This document shows positions 8,429-18,317 of a stretch of 64,000 nt of DNA, piece by piece. The stretch is taken from contig NZ_JTAM01000006.1 in assembly GCF_000812565.1 (NCBI RefSeq), positions 62,001-126,000 of the forward strand. The letters run 5' to 3'. This stretch comes from Flammeovirga sp. OC4 (GTDB taxonomy: Bacteria > Bacteroidota > Bacteroidia > Cytophagales > Flammeovirgaceae). Below the pieces are notes generated by a model. It saw only the letters and a program-made list of their open reading frames with translations. It searched no databases and was not told the DNA's origin. Numbering within the stretch: the first letter of the stretch is position 1; the number at the start of each line of letters is the position of its first letter. Position numbers and translations under genes: made by a program.

Positions 8429-9424
8429 ATGTCCATTCTTGCTTTCCAAAAACCTGATAAGGTGGTAATGGAAAAGGCTGATGATTTTAAAGGTCTTTTC
8501 GAATTTAAACCACTAGAAAGAGGTTACGGTTTAACAATAGGTAACGCGCTTAGACGTATATTACTTTCATCACTTGAAGGGTATGCTATTGTAGGAATTA
8601 AGTTTCCAAATGTTCTTCATGAGTATTCTACAATCGATGGTGTTGTGGAGGACGTGACTGAGATTATCTTGAACTTGAAAAAAGTTCGATTTAAGGCTGT
8701 AAGTGAAAACCCTTCACAAAAAATCAGCGTAAATCTTAGTGGCAAAAGTGAATTTAAGGCTGGAGATATTGCTCAGTTTACTGAGGAGTACGAAATCTTA
8801 AATCCTGACTTTGTGATTTGTCATCTTGACGAAAGTGTAAATTTACAAGTTGAGTTTACTATTCACAACGGAAGAGGTTACCTATCTGCAGACGACCAAA
8901 CAGAAAGCGAAGCTGACGATATTATAGGTTTTATTCCAATTGACGCTATTTTTACGCCAATCAAAAATGTTCAGTACAGAGTAGAAGATCTGAGAGTTGA
9001 TGACCGTACTGACTTTGAAAAATTAGTGATTGAAGTAGAATCTGATGGTTCAATTCATCCTGAAGAAGCGTTAAAAGGAGCTGCCAATATCCTGATTCAA
9101 CATTTCATGTTGTTCTCAGACAAAAACATGATTATGGACGATCCTACAGATGGAAGTGCAGTAGAAATTGATGACGAATACTTAAGAATGCGTAAGCTAC
9201 TTAAAACGTCATTGTCTGACCTTGAATTATCTGTACGTGCATATAACTGTTTGAAGGCTGCTGATGTGAAAACATTAGGTGATTTAGCCTCTTTAGAAAT
9301 TTCTGATATGATGAAGTTTAGAAACTTTGGTAAGAAATCTCTTACTGAGTTAGAAACTTTAATGTCTGACAGAAATTTATCATTCGGAATGGATGTATCT
9401 AAGTACCGTTTGGACGAAGATTAA
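8429..9424 (+). CDS. rpoA: RNA polymerase alpha subunit
   Basis: 331 residues. The N-terminal domain has ERGYGLTIGNALRRILLSS (residues 32-50), the dimerisation and beta-contact surface. The C-terminal domain (about 245-315) has ELSVRAYNCLKAADVKTLGD and KFRNFGKKSLTELE, which bind UP elements and activators. The length is normal. It follows rpsD by about 100 bases that include a hairpin. Confidence 0.97.
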   Translation: MSILAFQKPDKVVMEKADDFKGLFEFKPLERGYGLTIGNALRRILLSSLEGYAIVGIKFPNVLHEYSTIDGVVEDVTEIILNLKKVRFKAVSENPSQKISVNLSGKSEFKAGDIAQFTEEYEILNPDFVICHLDESVNLQVEFTIHNGRGYLSADDQTESEADDIIGFIPIDAIFTPIKNVQYRVEDLRVDDRTDFEKLVIEVESDGSIHPEEALKGAANILIQHFMLFSDKNMIMDDPTDGSAVEIDDEYLRMRKLLKTSLSDLELSVRAYNCLKAADVKTLGDLASLEISDMMKFRNFGKKSLTELETLMSDRNLSFGMDVSKYRLDED

Positions 9425-9437
9425 TCTTTTCTGATAG

Positions 9438-9498
9438 GAAATTGTTCCCTGGACACGGCAATTTCTGAAATCACCGGTAAAAATTAAGCTACGGCTTA
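9438..9498 (+). promoter_or_regulatory. Two hairpins in the rplQ leader
   Basis: GAAATTG (9438-9444) pairs with CAATTTC (9459-9465). TAAGC (9485-9489) pairs with GCTTA (9494-9498) around TACG, giving a C(UACG)G loop of the very stable UNCG class. Both lie in the 156-base gap between rpoA and rplQ and lack a T-run, so a leader or processing role is more likely than termination. Confidence 0.35.
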
Positions 9499-9580
9499 GT
9501 TGATACTTACAAGTCCAAAAAATTATTTTTAAAATTTGATAGAGTTCCTAATACGGCTTTATCATTCATTAAGGTGAAAA

Positions 9581-10051
9581 ATGAGACACGGTAAAAAATT
9601 CAACCACTTAGGTAGACAAAAGAAGCACAGAGAGCTAATGTTAGCGAACATGGCTTGTTCATTAATCGAGCACAAGCGTGTATTTACTACTGTTGCTAAA
9701 GCGAAAGCTCTTCGTACTTACATCGAGCCATTAGTAACTAAGTCTAAAAACGATACAATGCACTCTCGTCGTGTAGTATTCTCTTACTTAAGAGACAAAG
9801 AAGCTACTACTGAGCTTTACACTACAGTTCGTGATGCTGTTATCAACCGTCCAGGTGGTTATACTCGTATCATCAAAACAGGTCGTCGTTTAGGTGACGG
9901 TGCTGAGATGGCAATGATCGAGTTTGTAGACTTCAACGATATCTATAACGTGAAAGAGACGAAAACAAAAACTCGTCGTTCTAGAAAGAAATCAGCAGCT
10001 CCAGCAGAGCCAACTGCAGAAGCTGAAAACAATAACGAATCAGCAGAGTAA
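9581..10051 (+). CDS. rplQ: 50S ribosomal protein L17
   Basis: 156 residues starting [20 protein letters not shown], with [16 protein letters not shown] and [22 protein letters not shown]. The first 120 residues align with the usual L17 length. The last 35 or so form an Ala/Glu/Asn-rich tail after a basic patch (KTRRSRKKS), an extension common in Bacteroidota. It ends the ribosomal superoperon. Confidence 0.96.
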   Translation: MRHGKKFNHLGRQKKHRELMLANMACSLIEHKRVFTTVAKAKALRTYIEPLVTKSKNDTMHSRRVVFSYLRDKEATTELYTTVRDAVINRPGGYTRIIKTGRRLGDGAEMAMIEFVDFNDIYNVKETKTKTRRSRKKSAAPAEPTAEAENNNESAE

Positions 10052-10078
10052 TCTGATGAGGGTTTATTAATATAAATA

Positions 10079-10113
10079 GGGAAATAGTTCTTGTAACTAT
10101 TTCCCTTTTTTTT
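10079..10113 (+). terminator. Rho-independent terminator of the ribosomal superoperon
   Basis: A perfect 11-bp stem, GGGAAATAGTT (10079-10089) with AACTATTTCCC (10095-10105), a 5-base loop and eight T (10106-10113). It lies 28 bases after the rplQ stop. Confidence 0.92.
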
Positions 10114-10241
10114 AGGCCTAAGTATTTTGACATCACCGCCCAAACAATTGAATTAACATTAAAAAATGTTATTCAAAAGGCTATAACTGAAAAATGTTAA
10201 CATACTTAAAAATAAACAATTCGTTTATTCCTATTTTTTTT

Positions 10242-10249
10242 TAAATTTG
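10242..10249 (+). promoter_or_regulatory. Candidate carA promoter -7 element
   Basis: TAAATTTG followed by C fits TAnnTTTG exactly and lies 33 bases before the carA ATG, downstream of the terminator. The upstream box is weak (TTCG at 10220-10223, 18-base spacer). Confidence 0.5.
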
Positions 10250-10282
10250 CACAATCTAAGTTCAATAAGACTGTAATAATCA

Positions 10283-11377
10283 ATGGAGAAGAAGACTGCG
10301 ATACTAATGCTACAAGATGGCACAACCTATACAGGAACTGCTATCGGTGCAATTGGTACCACTACTGGAGAAATTTGTTTCAATACAAGTATGACTGGCT
10401 ACCAAGAGATCTATACAGATCCATCATACTACGGACAAATTATTGTAAATACTGTTTCTCATATTGGAAACTATGGAACAGTTCACAATGAGAATGAATC
10501 CTCTAAACCTCAAATTAATGGTCTTGTTGTAAAAAGCTTTTCAAGTGTTTTTTCAAGAAATACAGCTGAAGGATCTTTGCAAGATTACCTAGAAACTGCC
10601 AATTTAGTGGGTATTGCTGATATCGACACTAGAGAGCTTGTGAAGCATATCCGTACACAAGGAGCAATGAATGCGATCATTACTTCAGAAATTGAGGATT
10701 TAAAAGAGATCAAGAAACGTTTGGAAGAAACACCAAATATGGATGGTCTTGAATTATCTTCAGAGGTATGTACAAAAGAGCCTTATTTTGTTGGTGATCC
10801 TCATGCAGCAGTAAAGGTTGCAGTTTTGGATCTAGGTGTTAAAAAGTCAATCTTAACAAACTTCACTGAAAGAGGTATGTTATGTAAGGTATTCCCATCA
10901 AACACTACTTATGAACAAATGAAGCAGTGGAAGCCTGATGGATACTTCTTGTCAAATGGACCTGGTGATCCAGGAGCAATGGATTATGCGGTAGAAACTG
11001 CTAAAGCTATTTTAGAGGCAGATAAGCCTTTATTCGGAATTTGCTTAGGTCATCAAATTATTTCAAGAGCTATGGGCCTTGAAACTTATAAGATGCACCA
11101 CGGTCACAGAGGAGCAAACCATCCAGTGAAAAACTTGGTTTCAGGTAGATCTGAAATTACTTCACAAAATCATGGTTTTGCAGTAAAAATGGAAAGCATT
11201 GATAGCAGTGATGTAGTTGAGTTAACTCACACTAACTTAAACGATGAAACTGTAGAAGGAATTAAAGTAAATGGAAAAAAGGCATTCTCGGTACAATATC
11301 ACCCAGAAGCATCTCCAGGACCTAATGATTCAAGATATCTTTTCACAAGATTCTTAGAACTTATTCAAGGGAATTAA
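10283..11377 (+). CDS. carA: Carbamoyl-phosphate synthase, small (glutaminase) subunit
   Basis: A 364-residue CarA that hydrolyses glutamine and passes ammonia to CarB for carbamoyl phosphate, the precursor of arginine and pyrimidines. The N-terminal CPSase domain shows GEICFNTSMTGYQEIYTDPS. The class I amidotransferase domain has the nucleophile Cys254 in GICLGHQ and His/Glu in QYHPEASPGP near the C-terminus. carB is not adjacent. It is a single-gene unit between two terminators. Confidence 0.96.
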   Translation: MEKKTAILMLQDGTTYTGTAIGAIGTTTGEICFNTSMTGYQEIYTDPSYYGQIIVNTVSHIGNYGTVHNENESSKPQINGLVVKSFSSVFSRNTAEGSLQDYLETANLVGIADIDTRELVKHIRTQGAMNAIITSEIEDLKEIKKRLEETPNMDGLELSSEVCTKEPYFVGDPHAAVKVAVLDLGVKKSILTNFTERGMLCKVFPSNTTYEQMKQWKPDGYFLSNGPGDPGAMDYAVETAKAILEADKPLFGICLGHQIISRAMGLETYKMHHGHRGANHPVKNLVSGRSEITSQNHGFAVKMESIDSSDVVELTHTNLNDETVEGIKVNGKKAFSVQYHPEASPGPNDSRYLFTRFLELIQGN

Positions 11378-11398
11378 TTCTACATAGAATATAAATTT

Positions 11399-11433
11399 AA
11401 AAGTCCAATTAGTAATTCTAATTGGACTTTTTT
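11399..11433 (+). terminator. Rho-independent terminator of carA
   Basis: A perfect 13-bp stem, AAAAGTCCAATTA (11399-11411) with TAATTGGACTTTT (11419-11431), a 7-base loop and a T-run. Confidence 0.9.
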
Positions 11434-11577
11434 AATTTGTAAAAAAACAATTATTGTATACTTTTTGTGTTAATATGCGTTTATAAATATGACTTTTAGT
11501 TTGATACTTAAAACGTTATATCATTATTCTATCTGATCACGACCACCTATTTTGATCAATCAAATACTTTATAACTA

Positions 11578-14500
11578 ATGACTTTTTCCTCTTTTATTAG
11601 ATATATATATACTTCATTTCTAATCATCACTTTAACTAATGGAGTTTCTACTACTTTATTTGCTCAAAATGGCCCATTAAGTTCAGGGCAAATTTTTAAG
11701 TTAAAAGTAGAGAAAAATGGTGTCTACAAAATTGATAAAACCTTACTTGATGAATTAGGTGTATCAACCTCAGGTTTGAATACGAATACTATTGCTGTTT
11801 TTGGTTTTGGAAATGGAATGCTGCCTCAGGAAAACGCAGCGGAAAGACCGAGTTCATTGACTGAGGTACCACTTTTATTTGTTGGTAGTAATGCTAACTC
11901 TTTTCAGGAAGGTGACCTTTTATTGTTCTATGCAGAAGGACCAGACAAGGTTTATTATAATTCAGATGAAGAATTTATTGATTATGAGTTAAACTTATAT
12001 GATGTTTCTAACTACTATTTTTTAAGAATAGGACCATCAAGGTCAAAGAATATTGATATTGAAAATGCCTCAATCCAAAAGCCTGATGTATTAAATTCTT
12101 TGATACAGGTATATCATCATGAATTAGAAGAATCAACTGCTTTAAGTGACCCTTCTGGAAGATATTGGTTTGGCGAAAACCTTACAAGTACTACTTCAAC
12201 ATCCGTGAATCTTCAGGTTAACCCTTCATCAAATGCTCTAAAGTTAAAAGCTGGAGTGATGGCAAAGTCAAGAGAGGAAAGCACTTTTTCATTTAGAGTA
12301 GGTGGAAGTGACGCAGGAACGATTGCAGTAGAGGGTACTAGATATTTTAATAGTGACCGATATAGGAGACAAGGTTTTATGGAAAATCAATTTTTCATCG
12401 AGAGAAGTATCAACTTATCTTCTAACTCTATAACAGTTGATGTAAGTTTTAGTAAACCTCAAAGTGATTCGGAAGGTTATATCGATTATCTGACCTTTAA
12501 TGCAAAAAGCCCAATTTCGAAGGATAAAGAAAACCTTATTTATTATGGTATTTTTAATGAAAGTAGCGATGGTGCAGAATTATTCACATCATTAAACTTT
12601 GATTATGCTTGGGATATAACAAATCCTTCAGATGTGAAAGCTATCACAAAACAATCTAATAAATACTCATTAGCAAAGAGTGATGATTATTTTGCCTTTG
12701 TATTATTTGATAACAACGATATTATAAGACCATCTACTGTTGGTTCAATTCCAAATCAAGATTTAAGAAATAATTCCGTACCTGATTTATTATTGGTGAC
12801 TCATTCAACGTATTCAAGTTATGCTAATAAGTTAGCTACACATAGATCATCCTATAGTGGTATGGATGTGGAAGTTGTTGATATTAATTCGATTTACAAT
12901 GAATTTTCATCTGGTAGACAAGATGTATCAGCAGTAAGAGACTTTGCTCGACACCTTTATCTTAAAAGCAATAACCTTAAATATATTTTACTTTTTGGGC
13001 AATGTTCTTATGATTATAAAGGGATCAAAAGCGAAGGTAAAAGTCAAGTACCTATCTACGAATCAAGAGATGTTTTAATGAGAACGAAAACTTTCTCTTC
13101 AGACGATTACTTTGGATTTATGGATGAAGATGAAGGTTTTTGGGGTGAGGATATTGATGGTAGAGTAGATAACTACGATATGGAAATTGGGGTCGGTAGA
13201 TTACCAGCCCGAAATACTGATGATGCTGAATTTCTAGTCAATAAGATCATTCATTATGATACTTTGAAGGTGAATTCTACTGGCTGGAAAAAAAATATCT
13301 TATTTGTTGCTGATGATGGCGATAGAAATCAACATCAAATAGATGCCAACAGGTTAGCTGTTTATGTAGAGGAAAGCTGTCCAGATTTTGTTTCAGAACG
13401 TTTGTTCATCGATAACCAACCTAAATTGTCAACACCTTCAGGTGCAAGATCTCCTGAAACTAATGAAAAATTATCTTCATGGATTGACGATGCGGGTGTT
13501 TTGATCGTAAACTATAGTGGTCATGGTTCGATTTCCCATTGGGCAGAAGAATCAATTTTTACTCCAGAGATGGTATCGAATTTAAGAAATGATCAACAGC
13601 TGCCATTATTTTTTACAGCCACATGTGAGTTCGGTCGATACGACAATCCTACATTTAAATCAGGTGCTGAAAGGTTACTCTTCAAAGAGACTGGAGGTAG
13701 TACAGCACTAATGACAACGACTAGACCAGTGTATGCTTCAAGTAACTTTACAATCAACAGAGCCTTTTATGAATCAGTTTTTGAAAGAGATGAAAAGGGA
13801 AGTTATCGAACACTAGGAGATATTTTTAGAGAAACAAAAAATAACAGTTTAGAAGGAGTAAACAATAGGAATTTTGCATTATTAGGAGACCCTTCATCAA
13901 AGTTGAATATTCCCGAAAGAAAAGCTTCGATTGTATCAATCAATGATAAAGACCTAGCAGATCTTGAACCTCTGGGAGCTTTAGATAAGGTGAAATTACA
14001 AGGAGAAATTGTTACGGATGGTTCAATAGATCAATCATTTAATGGAGATGTCTTTGTGACCTTATTTGAAAAATCGACAGAATCAGAGACTAGAGGAAAT
14101 AATGGTCCAGAGACTGTTTTTAATTACTTTGAACGAAAATATCAGTTGTTTAGAGGCGTTACTGATGTAGAAAATGGTGAATTTGAGATTGAATTTGTGA
14201 TTCCAAAAGATATCCGATACGCTTTTGATATGGCAAAATTTAATTTACATGCAGTCAGTACTGTAAATGAAGAAGCATTAGGTAGTGACCTGTCAGTAAT
14301 GCTTGGTGGAACATCCAATACACCTATCAATGATACTACTCCTCCAGAAATAGAAATGTCGATCTATTCAGAAAATAATTCTAATGTAGTTTATCCTGAT
14401 ACATATATTACAACGCAAATCTCGGATGATTATGGTGTGAATATTTCAGGAATTGGAGTAGGTCATGATGTGAAAATGATTTTGAATCAAGAAGATACAA

Positions 14501-14979
14501 CCTGGATTCTCAATGAGTTTTTAGTACCTGTTAAAGGAGATAAACCAACATATTCTTTAGTTTTTCCTTTGAAAAACCTACCGGAAGGTGAAAATACGCT
14601 AACGATTGAAGCTTGGGATGTTGCTAATAATAGGAGTGAACAAACGATTTCATTTTATGTAAGCCCTGTTTCACAAATCAACCTTTCTAATTTTATATTA
14701 TTTCCAAACCCTGCAGAAAATGATGTCAATATCCAATTTACACATAATCTATTAGGGCAGGATTTGGAGATTCAGTCAAATATCATATCAATGAATGGCA
14801 ATACAGTTGCATCCAATGATTTCAGTATTGATAATGCCGAATCAGACATTTTATTAACCTATCAAGGATTAAAATCAAACTATAACCTAATAAGTGGAGT
14901 TTATGTAGTACAATTGATTATTAATTGTCCTGCATTAGGAATAAAAACCTACCAAACTGCTAGGATTATGTTGAAATAA
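11578..14979 (+). CDS. porU: Type IX secretion system sortase PorU
   Basis: An 1133-residue gingipain-like (C25) cysteine peptidase. In known T9SS, PorU sits on the cell surface, cleaves the sorting domain of clients and attaches them to A-LPS. The signal peptide ends near FAQ (residues 28-30). The C25 domain spans about 400-770, with catalytic His649 in YSGHGS and Cys683 in TATCEFGRYD. The C-terminus (from about 1038, FILFPNPAENDVNIQF) is itself a T9SS type A-like domain, as known for PorU. porV follows after 150 bases. Confidence is high from motifs and the porV neighbour. Confidence 0.93.
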   Translation: MTFSSFIRYIYTSFLIITLTNGVSTTLFAQNGPLSSGQIFKLKVEKNGVYKIDKTLLDELGVSTSGLNTNTIAVFGFGNGMLPQENAAERPSSLTEVPLLFVGSNANSFQEGDLLLFYAEGPDKVYYNSDEEFIDYELNLYDVSNYYFLRIGPSRSKNIDIENASIQKPDVLNSLIQVYHHELEESTALSDPSGRYWFGENLTSTTSTSVNLQVNPSSNALKLKAGVMAKSREESTFSFRVGGSDAGTIAVEGTRYFNSDRYRRQGFMENQFFIERSINLSSNSITVDVSFSKPQSDSEGYIDYLTFNAKSPISKDKENLIYYGIFNESSDGAELFTSLNFDYAWDITNPSDVKAITKQSNKYSLAKSDDYFAFVLFDNNDIIRPSTVGSIPNQDLRNNSVPDLLLVTHSTYSSYANKLATHRSSYSGMDVEVVDINSIYNEFSSGRQDVSAVRDFARHLYLKSNNLKYILLFGQCSYDYKGIKSEGKSQVPIYESRDVLMRTKTFSSDDYFGFMDEDEGFWGEDIDGRVDNYDMEIGVGRLPARNTDDAEFLVNKIIHYDTLKVNSTGWKKNILFVADDGDRNQHQIDANRLAVYVEESCPDFVSERLFIDNQPKLSTPSGARSPETNEKLSSWIDDAGVLIVNYSGHGSISHWAEESIFTPEMVSNLRNDQQLPLFFTATCEFGRYDNPTFKSGAERLLFKETGGSTALMTTTRPVYASSNFTINRAFYESVFERDEKGSYRTLGDIFRETKNNSLEGVNNRNFALLGDPSSKLNIPERKASIVSINDKDLADLEPLGALDKVKLQGEIVTDGSIDQSFNGDVFVTLFEKSTESETRGNNGPETVFNYFERKYQLFRGVTDVENGEFEIEFVIPKDIRYAFDMAKFNLHAVSTVNEEALGSDLSVMLGGTSNTPINDTTPPEIEMSIYSENNSNVVYPDTYITTQISDDYGVNISGIGVGHDVKMILNQEDTTWILNEFLVPVKGDKPTYSLVFPLKNLPEGENTLTIEAWDVANNRSEQTISFYVSPVSQINLSNFILFPNPAENDVNIQFTHNLLGQDLEIQSNIISMNGNTVASNDFSIDNAESDILLTYQGLKSNYNLISGVYVVQLIINCPALGIKTYQTARIMLK

Positions 14980-15129
14980 ACCTTGATTTCATATTTTTTA
15001 ATAAATCTTTAGTATCTTTAAGGGTTGTTAAAATTGAATGCCTATAGTCTAACTTTTACACTTTCACACACCTTAGCGTGACTAAGGGAATTTTTTATTA
15101 AGACTTTTTGATAAGTACATTGGATAATT

Positions 15130-16365
15130 ATGAACAACAATAAATTAAAACCCCTATTCATCTTACTGATTATTTGTGGCAGTTTTGGTTCTATTTATGG
15201 ACAAGGTAATAATGGTTCACAATCTATAATTGTAGGGCAAGAAGGTACTAGTAATCCTATCATTACGGCTGTACCATTTTTAACAATCGCACCTGAAGCA
15301 AGAGGTGCAGCAATGGGTGATATGGGTGTGGCAACCTCATCAGATGTGAACTCAGCACATTGGAACCCTTCTAAATATGCATTTATTGAAAATGACTATG
15401 GTGCATCTTTATCTTACAATCCTTGGTTACAGAAGATTGTAGGCGATATGTCTTTAAGTTACCTAGCAGGTTTCTTAAGACTCAATGATCGACAAACAGT
15501 AGGTTTGAGTATGAGATACTTCGACCTTGGTAGTATTGATTTTACAGATGGATTAGGAAGTGTTACAAGGACTTTCAATCCTAGAGAATATTCATTTGAC
15601 GGGCATTTTGCAATGAAGCTTTCTAATAGATACAGTATGGCTGTTTCGGGAAGGTACATTTATTCAAATCTAGCAGGTTCAATTTCAACAGGAGCTCAAG
15701 ATAGTAGACCAGGGCATGCTTTTGCGGCAGACATTTCGGGTTATTGGGTGAATCCTGATGTACAGTTGGGGTCATATGATGCTACATTTGCTTGGGGTTG
15801 GAACCTTTCGAATATCGGTACAAAAATGAACTATTCGAATGAGTCACAAGAAGATTTCTTACCGACGAATCTACGTTTAGGAGCAACATTAACTACAGAA
15901 TTGGACCCTTACAATAAGATTACATTTGGTATTGATGTAAATAAATTATTAGTTCCGACACCAGATTCTACTTATGATTATAAATCAGTAGGTGTATTAG
16001 AAGGAATGTGGTCAGGTCTGACAAAGGCTCCAGGTGGTTTTTCTGAAAAAATGAAGGAATTTATGTGGAGTGTTGGTGCTGAATACTGGTATAATGATTT
16101 ATTTGCTGCAAGAGTAGGTTACTTTTATGAGCACCCTGATAAAGGTGATAGACAGTACATGCAAATGGGCTTGGGTATTAGATATCAAGTGGTGAGCTTA
16201 GATTTCTCTTATTTATTGTCATTCAAACGTAATAACCCATTAGAAGATACCTTAAGGTTTACTCTAGCGTTTAACTTTGGAGAATCTAAAACAGGTAACC
16301 AGAAATCGAGAAGTAAAAAGAGCAGCGGAAGTAGTACAAATACTTTAGATGCAGATGATATTTAA
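15130..16365 (+). CDS. porV: Type IX secretion outer membrane protein PorV
   Basis: A 411-residue FadL-like beta-barrel with a signal peptide ending near IYG/Q. Diagnostic N-terminal segment: VPFLTIAPEARGAAMGDMGV followed by SDVNSAHWNPSKYAF. PorV (LptO) collects clients from the SprA translocon and delivers them to PorU. The C-terminal tail after the barrel is Ser/Lys-rich and low complexity (about residues 390-411). It lies directly after porU and is closed by a terminator. Confidence 0.93.
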   Translation: MNNNKLKPLFILLIICGSFGSIYGQGNNGSQSIIVGQEGTSNPIITAVPFLTIAPEARGAAMGDMGVATSSDVNSAHWNPSKYAFIENDYGASLSYNPWLQKIVGDMSLSYLAGFLRLNDRQTVGLSMRYFDLGSIDFTDGLGSVTRTFNPREYSFDGHFAMKLSNRYSMAVSGRYIYSNLAGSISTGAQDSRPGHAFAADISGYWVNPDVQLGSYDATFAWGWNLSNIGTKMNYSNESQEDFLPTNLRLGATLTTELDPYNKITFGIDVNKLLVPTPDSTYDYKSVGVLEGMWSGLTKAPGGFSEKMKEFMWSVGAEYWYNDLFAARVGYFYEHPDKGDRQYMQMGLGIRYQVVSLDFSYLLSFKRNNPLEDTLRFTLAFNFGESKTGNQKSRSKKSSGSSTNTLDADDI

Positions 16366-16402
16366 TAGATAATTATGAATTCATAATATAGTCTGTTAAC
16401 TT

Positions 16403-16441
16403 AAAGTGAGGTAATTTCAAGAAAATTATCTCACTTTTTTT
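16403..16441 (+). terminator. Rho-independent terminator of porU-porV
   Basis: A 14-bp stem with one G-U pair, AAAGTGAGGTAATT (16403-16416) with AATTATCTCACTTT (16424-16437), then a run of T to 16441. It ends only 20 bases before the next start codon. Confidence 0.85.
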
Positions 16442-16460
16442 ATTTCATTAAAGATAAGTT

Positions 16461-17741
16461 ATGAACGTATTAGATAGGTCAACACCTCCAAAATCCTATT
16501 CAATTAAAGATTTTTCATTACCAAAACCTGCTGAATATACGTTAGATAATTCATGTAAGGTATTTAGTATCCCTAATAGTGCACAACCTATCATACATTT
16601 TTCACTTTATATAAAAGGTGGAAAACTACTTGAAAAAGAAAAAGGTGCAGCTGCTCTCACCGCAAAAATGATTGGGGAAGGAGTTGAAGGAATGGATAGT
16701 AAGGCATTACATCAAAAGTTAGAATCATATGGTGCTATACTAAGTACTTCGAGTGATATAGACTCTTTTACAATTAGTGGACATTGCTTAAAGAGGTACT
16801 TTTCAGATGTAATACAACTTGTGAAAAAGTATTTGACAGTGTCAACCTTTGCGGCAAAAGACTTTGCTCATATCCTTCAAGTGATGCTTCAACAACAGCA
16901 ACTTAATGAGGAAAAAACATCTTATTTGTCAACTAAATTATTTAGAGAAAATTTTTACGGGGATCAGCATCCCTATGGTAAATCTTTATCTTCAGAAGCG
17001 TTAAAGAATTTTCAGTTGGAAGAGGTCAATCGTTATTATGTTGACAATATATTAGGTAATCCTTTTCAACTCTTTATTACTGGAGATGTAACAGATGATG
17101 AAATTCAGGACATTAATAAAAACCTTGGCTCTATAGCTGTTAGAGAAGATGCAGTCTTTACCTACCCAGATTTTGTAAGTAAAATTAGTTCTCCTCAACT
17201 GAAGATATATCAGGAAAAAGAAGATGCTGTACAGACAAGTATAAGAATTGGTTGTCCAACTTTTACTTTGCCAAATCCTGACTTAGAAGCATTTACTATT
17301 CTAAATGAGGTTTTGGGAGGGTATTTTGGCTCTAGATTAATGAAGAATGTACGTGAAGAAAAAGGTTTAACCTATGGAATTCATTCCTCTTTTAGAAATG
17401 AAACGAACCAAGGTTACTTTCTGATAGCGACGGATCTTAAAAAGGAGTCAAAGGATTTAGCACTTCAAGAGATCTATAAAGAAATGCAGATTTTAACAGA
17501 AGAAGATATTTCAGAAGAAGAATTGGATACTGTAAAGAATTATATGACAGGGAATTTTGTAATGTCTATAAATTCTAATTTATCCCTTTTAGAAGTGACA
17601 AAATCATTGTATAAAAAAGGATTACCTTTTAATTATTATGATGATTATGTGAGCAGAATTCAGCAGATAGAGTCGCAGACATTGAAAAGAGTCGCTAAAA
17701 AATACCTCAAACAAGATATGTTGGAAGTTTGCGTAGGATAG
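16461..17741 (+). CDS. M16-family peptidase homologue, non-catalytic subunit
   Basis: 426 residues of the M16 (insulinase/processing peptidase) fold: an N-terminal half, then a second half with GGYFGSRLMKNVREEKGLTYGIHS, the substrate-clamp signature. Where active M16 proteins have HxxEH, this one reads AAALTAKMIGEGVEG, so zinc binding is lost. Such proteins normally pair with an active subunit; the likely partner is at 30562-31800. There is no signal peptide, so a cytosolic location is inferred. It sits just after the porV terminator. Confidence 0.85.
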   Translation: MNVLDRSTPPKSYSIKDFSLPKPAEYTLDNSCKVFSIPNSAQPIIHFSLYIKGGKLLEKEKGAAALTAKMIGEGVEGMDSKALHQKLESYGAILSTSSDIDSFTISGHCLKRYFSDVIQLVKKYLTVSTFAAKDFAHILQVMLQQQQLNEEKTSYLSTKLFRENFYGDQHPYGKSLSSEALKNFQLEEVNRYYVDNILGNPFQLFITGDVTDDEIQDINKNLGSIAVREDAVFTYPDFVSKISSPQLKIYQEKEDAVQTSIRIGCPTFTLPNPDLEAFTILNEVLGGYFGSRLMKNVREEKGLTYGIHSSFRNETNQGYFLIATDLKKESKDLALQEIYKEMQILTEEDISEEELDTVKNYMTGNFVMSINSNLSLLEVTKSLYKKGLPFNYYDDYVSRIQQIESQTLKRVAKKYLKQDMLEVCVG

Positions 17742-17752
17742 AAATAGGTAGT

Positions 17753-17778
17753 GTAGTAAGCCTTCTTTGGCTTACTAC
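17753..17778 (+). terminator. Hairpin after the M16 gene
   Basis: A perfect 10-bp stem, GTAGTAAGCC (17753-17762) with GGCTTACTAC (17769-17778), loop TTCTTT, 11 bases after the stop codon. No T-run follows, so termination efficiency is uncertain. Confidence 0.5.
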
Positions 17779-18317
17779 ATTCCCATTGTTGAAAGTGAAG
17801 CTTGTATGATTTCTTTTAATAAGTAAAAGATAAAAGTATAGTTCTTTAATTGAGCTAGTATATCAAAAAAATTGGGTGCAAATTTAGTTTATAGAAAAAG
17901 TTGAAAGTTTGTTTTTGCACTTAGTTTTAAAAAATGTAGTAATGTTTGCTTTATAATCTATTAAAGTGGAACGAAAAAACTAATAATTGTTTTATTTCTT
18001 ACTGAGTTATTTCGTTGATGCAATAGTATTAAAAACAATTTAAAAGCACAATGTTTGTTAACAAAATTCTTGATTTTTATTAAATTAATAATACTATTTG
18101 TTAAAATTATTATAAATACTATTGTTTTAGAGCCCAAAAATAATTTTCAGACCTTATTTCCCTTTTTTATTCAAATATCCAAAAAAGTTAATTTATCGAT
18201 TAAATATTACATCTTATAGTGTATGTTTAAATTCCCAATAAATATTAATTAAATCATTCTTATTTTCAGTAACAGCGTATTCTTTAAATGTGTTTTTAAC
18301 TTAATTTTCCCAAAAAT
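17779..18317 (+). other. Long AT-rich gap without a recognisable gene
   Basis: No open frame with family resemblance, no tRNA and no clear repeat is seen. On the minus strand TAAATTTGC (about 17879-17887) resembles a -7 box but has no proper upstream box. The region probably holds the sulfotransferase promoter and a long leader. Confidence 0.5.

Noticed and set aside
17742-18317. A CRISPR array or tRNA in the widest gap
   Set aside because: No regular repeats, cloverleaf or CCA-like 3' end could be seen.
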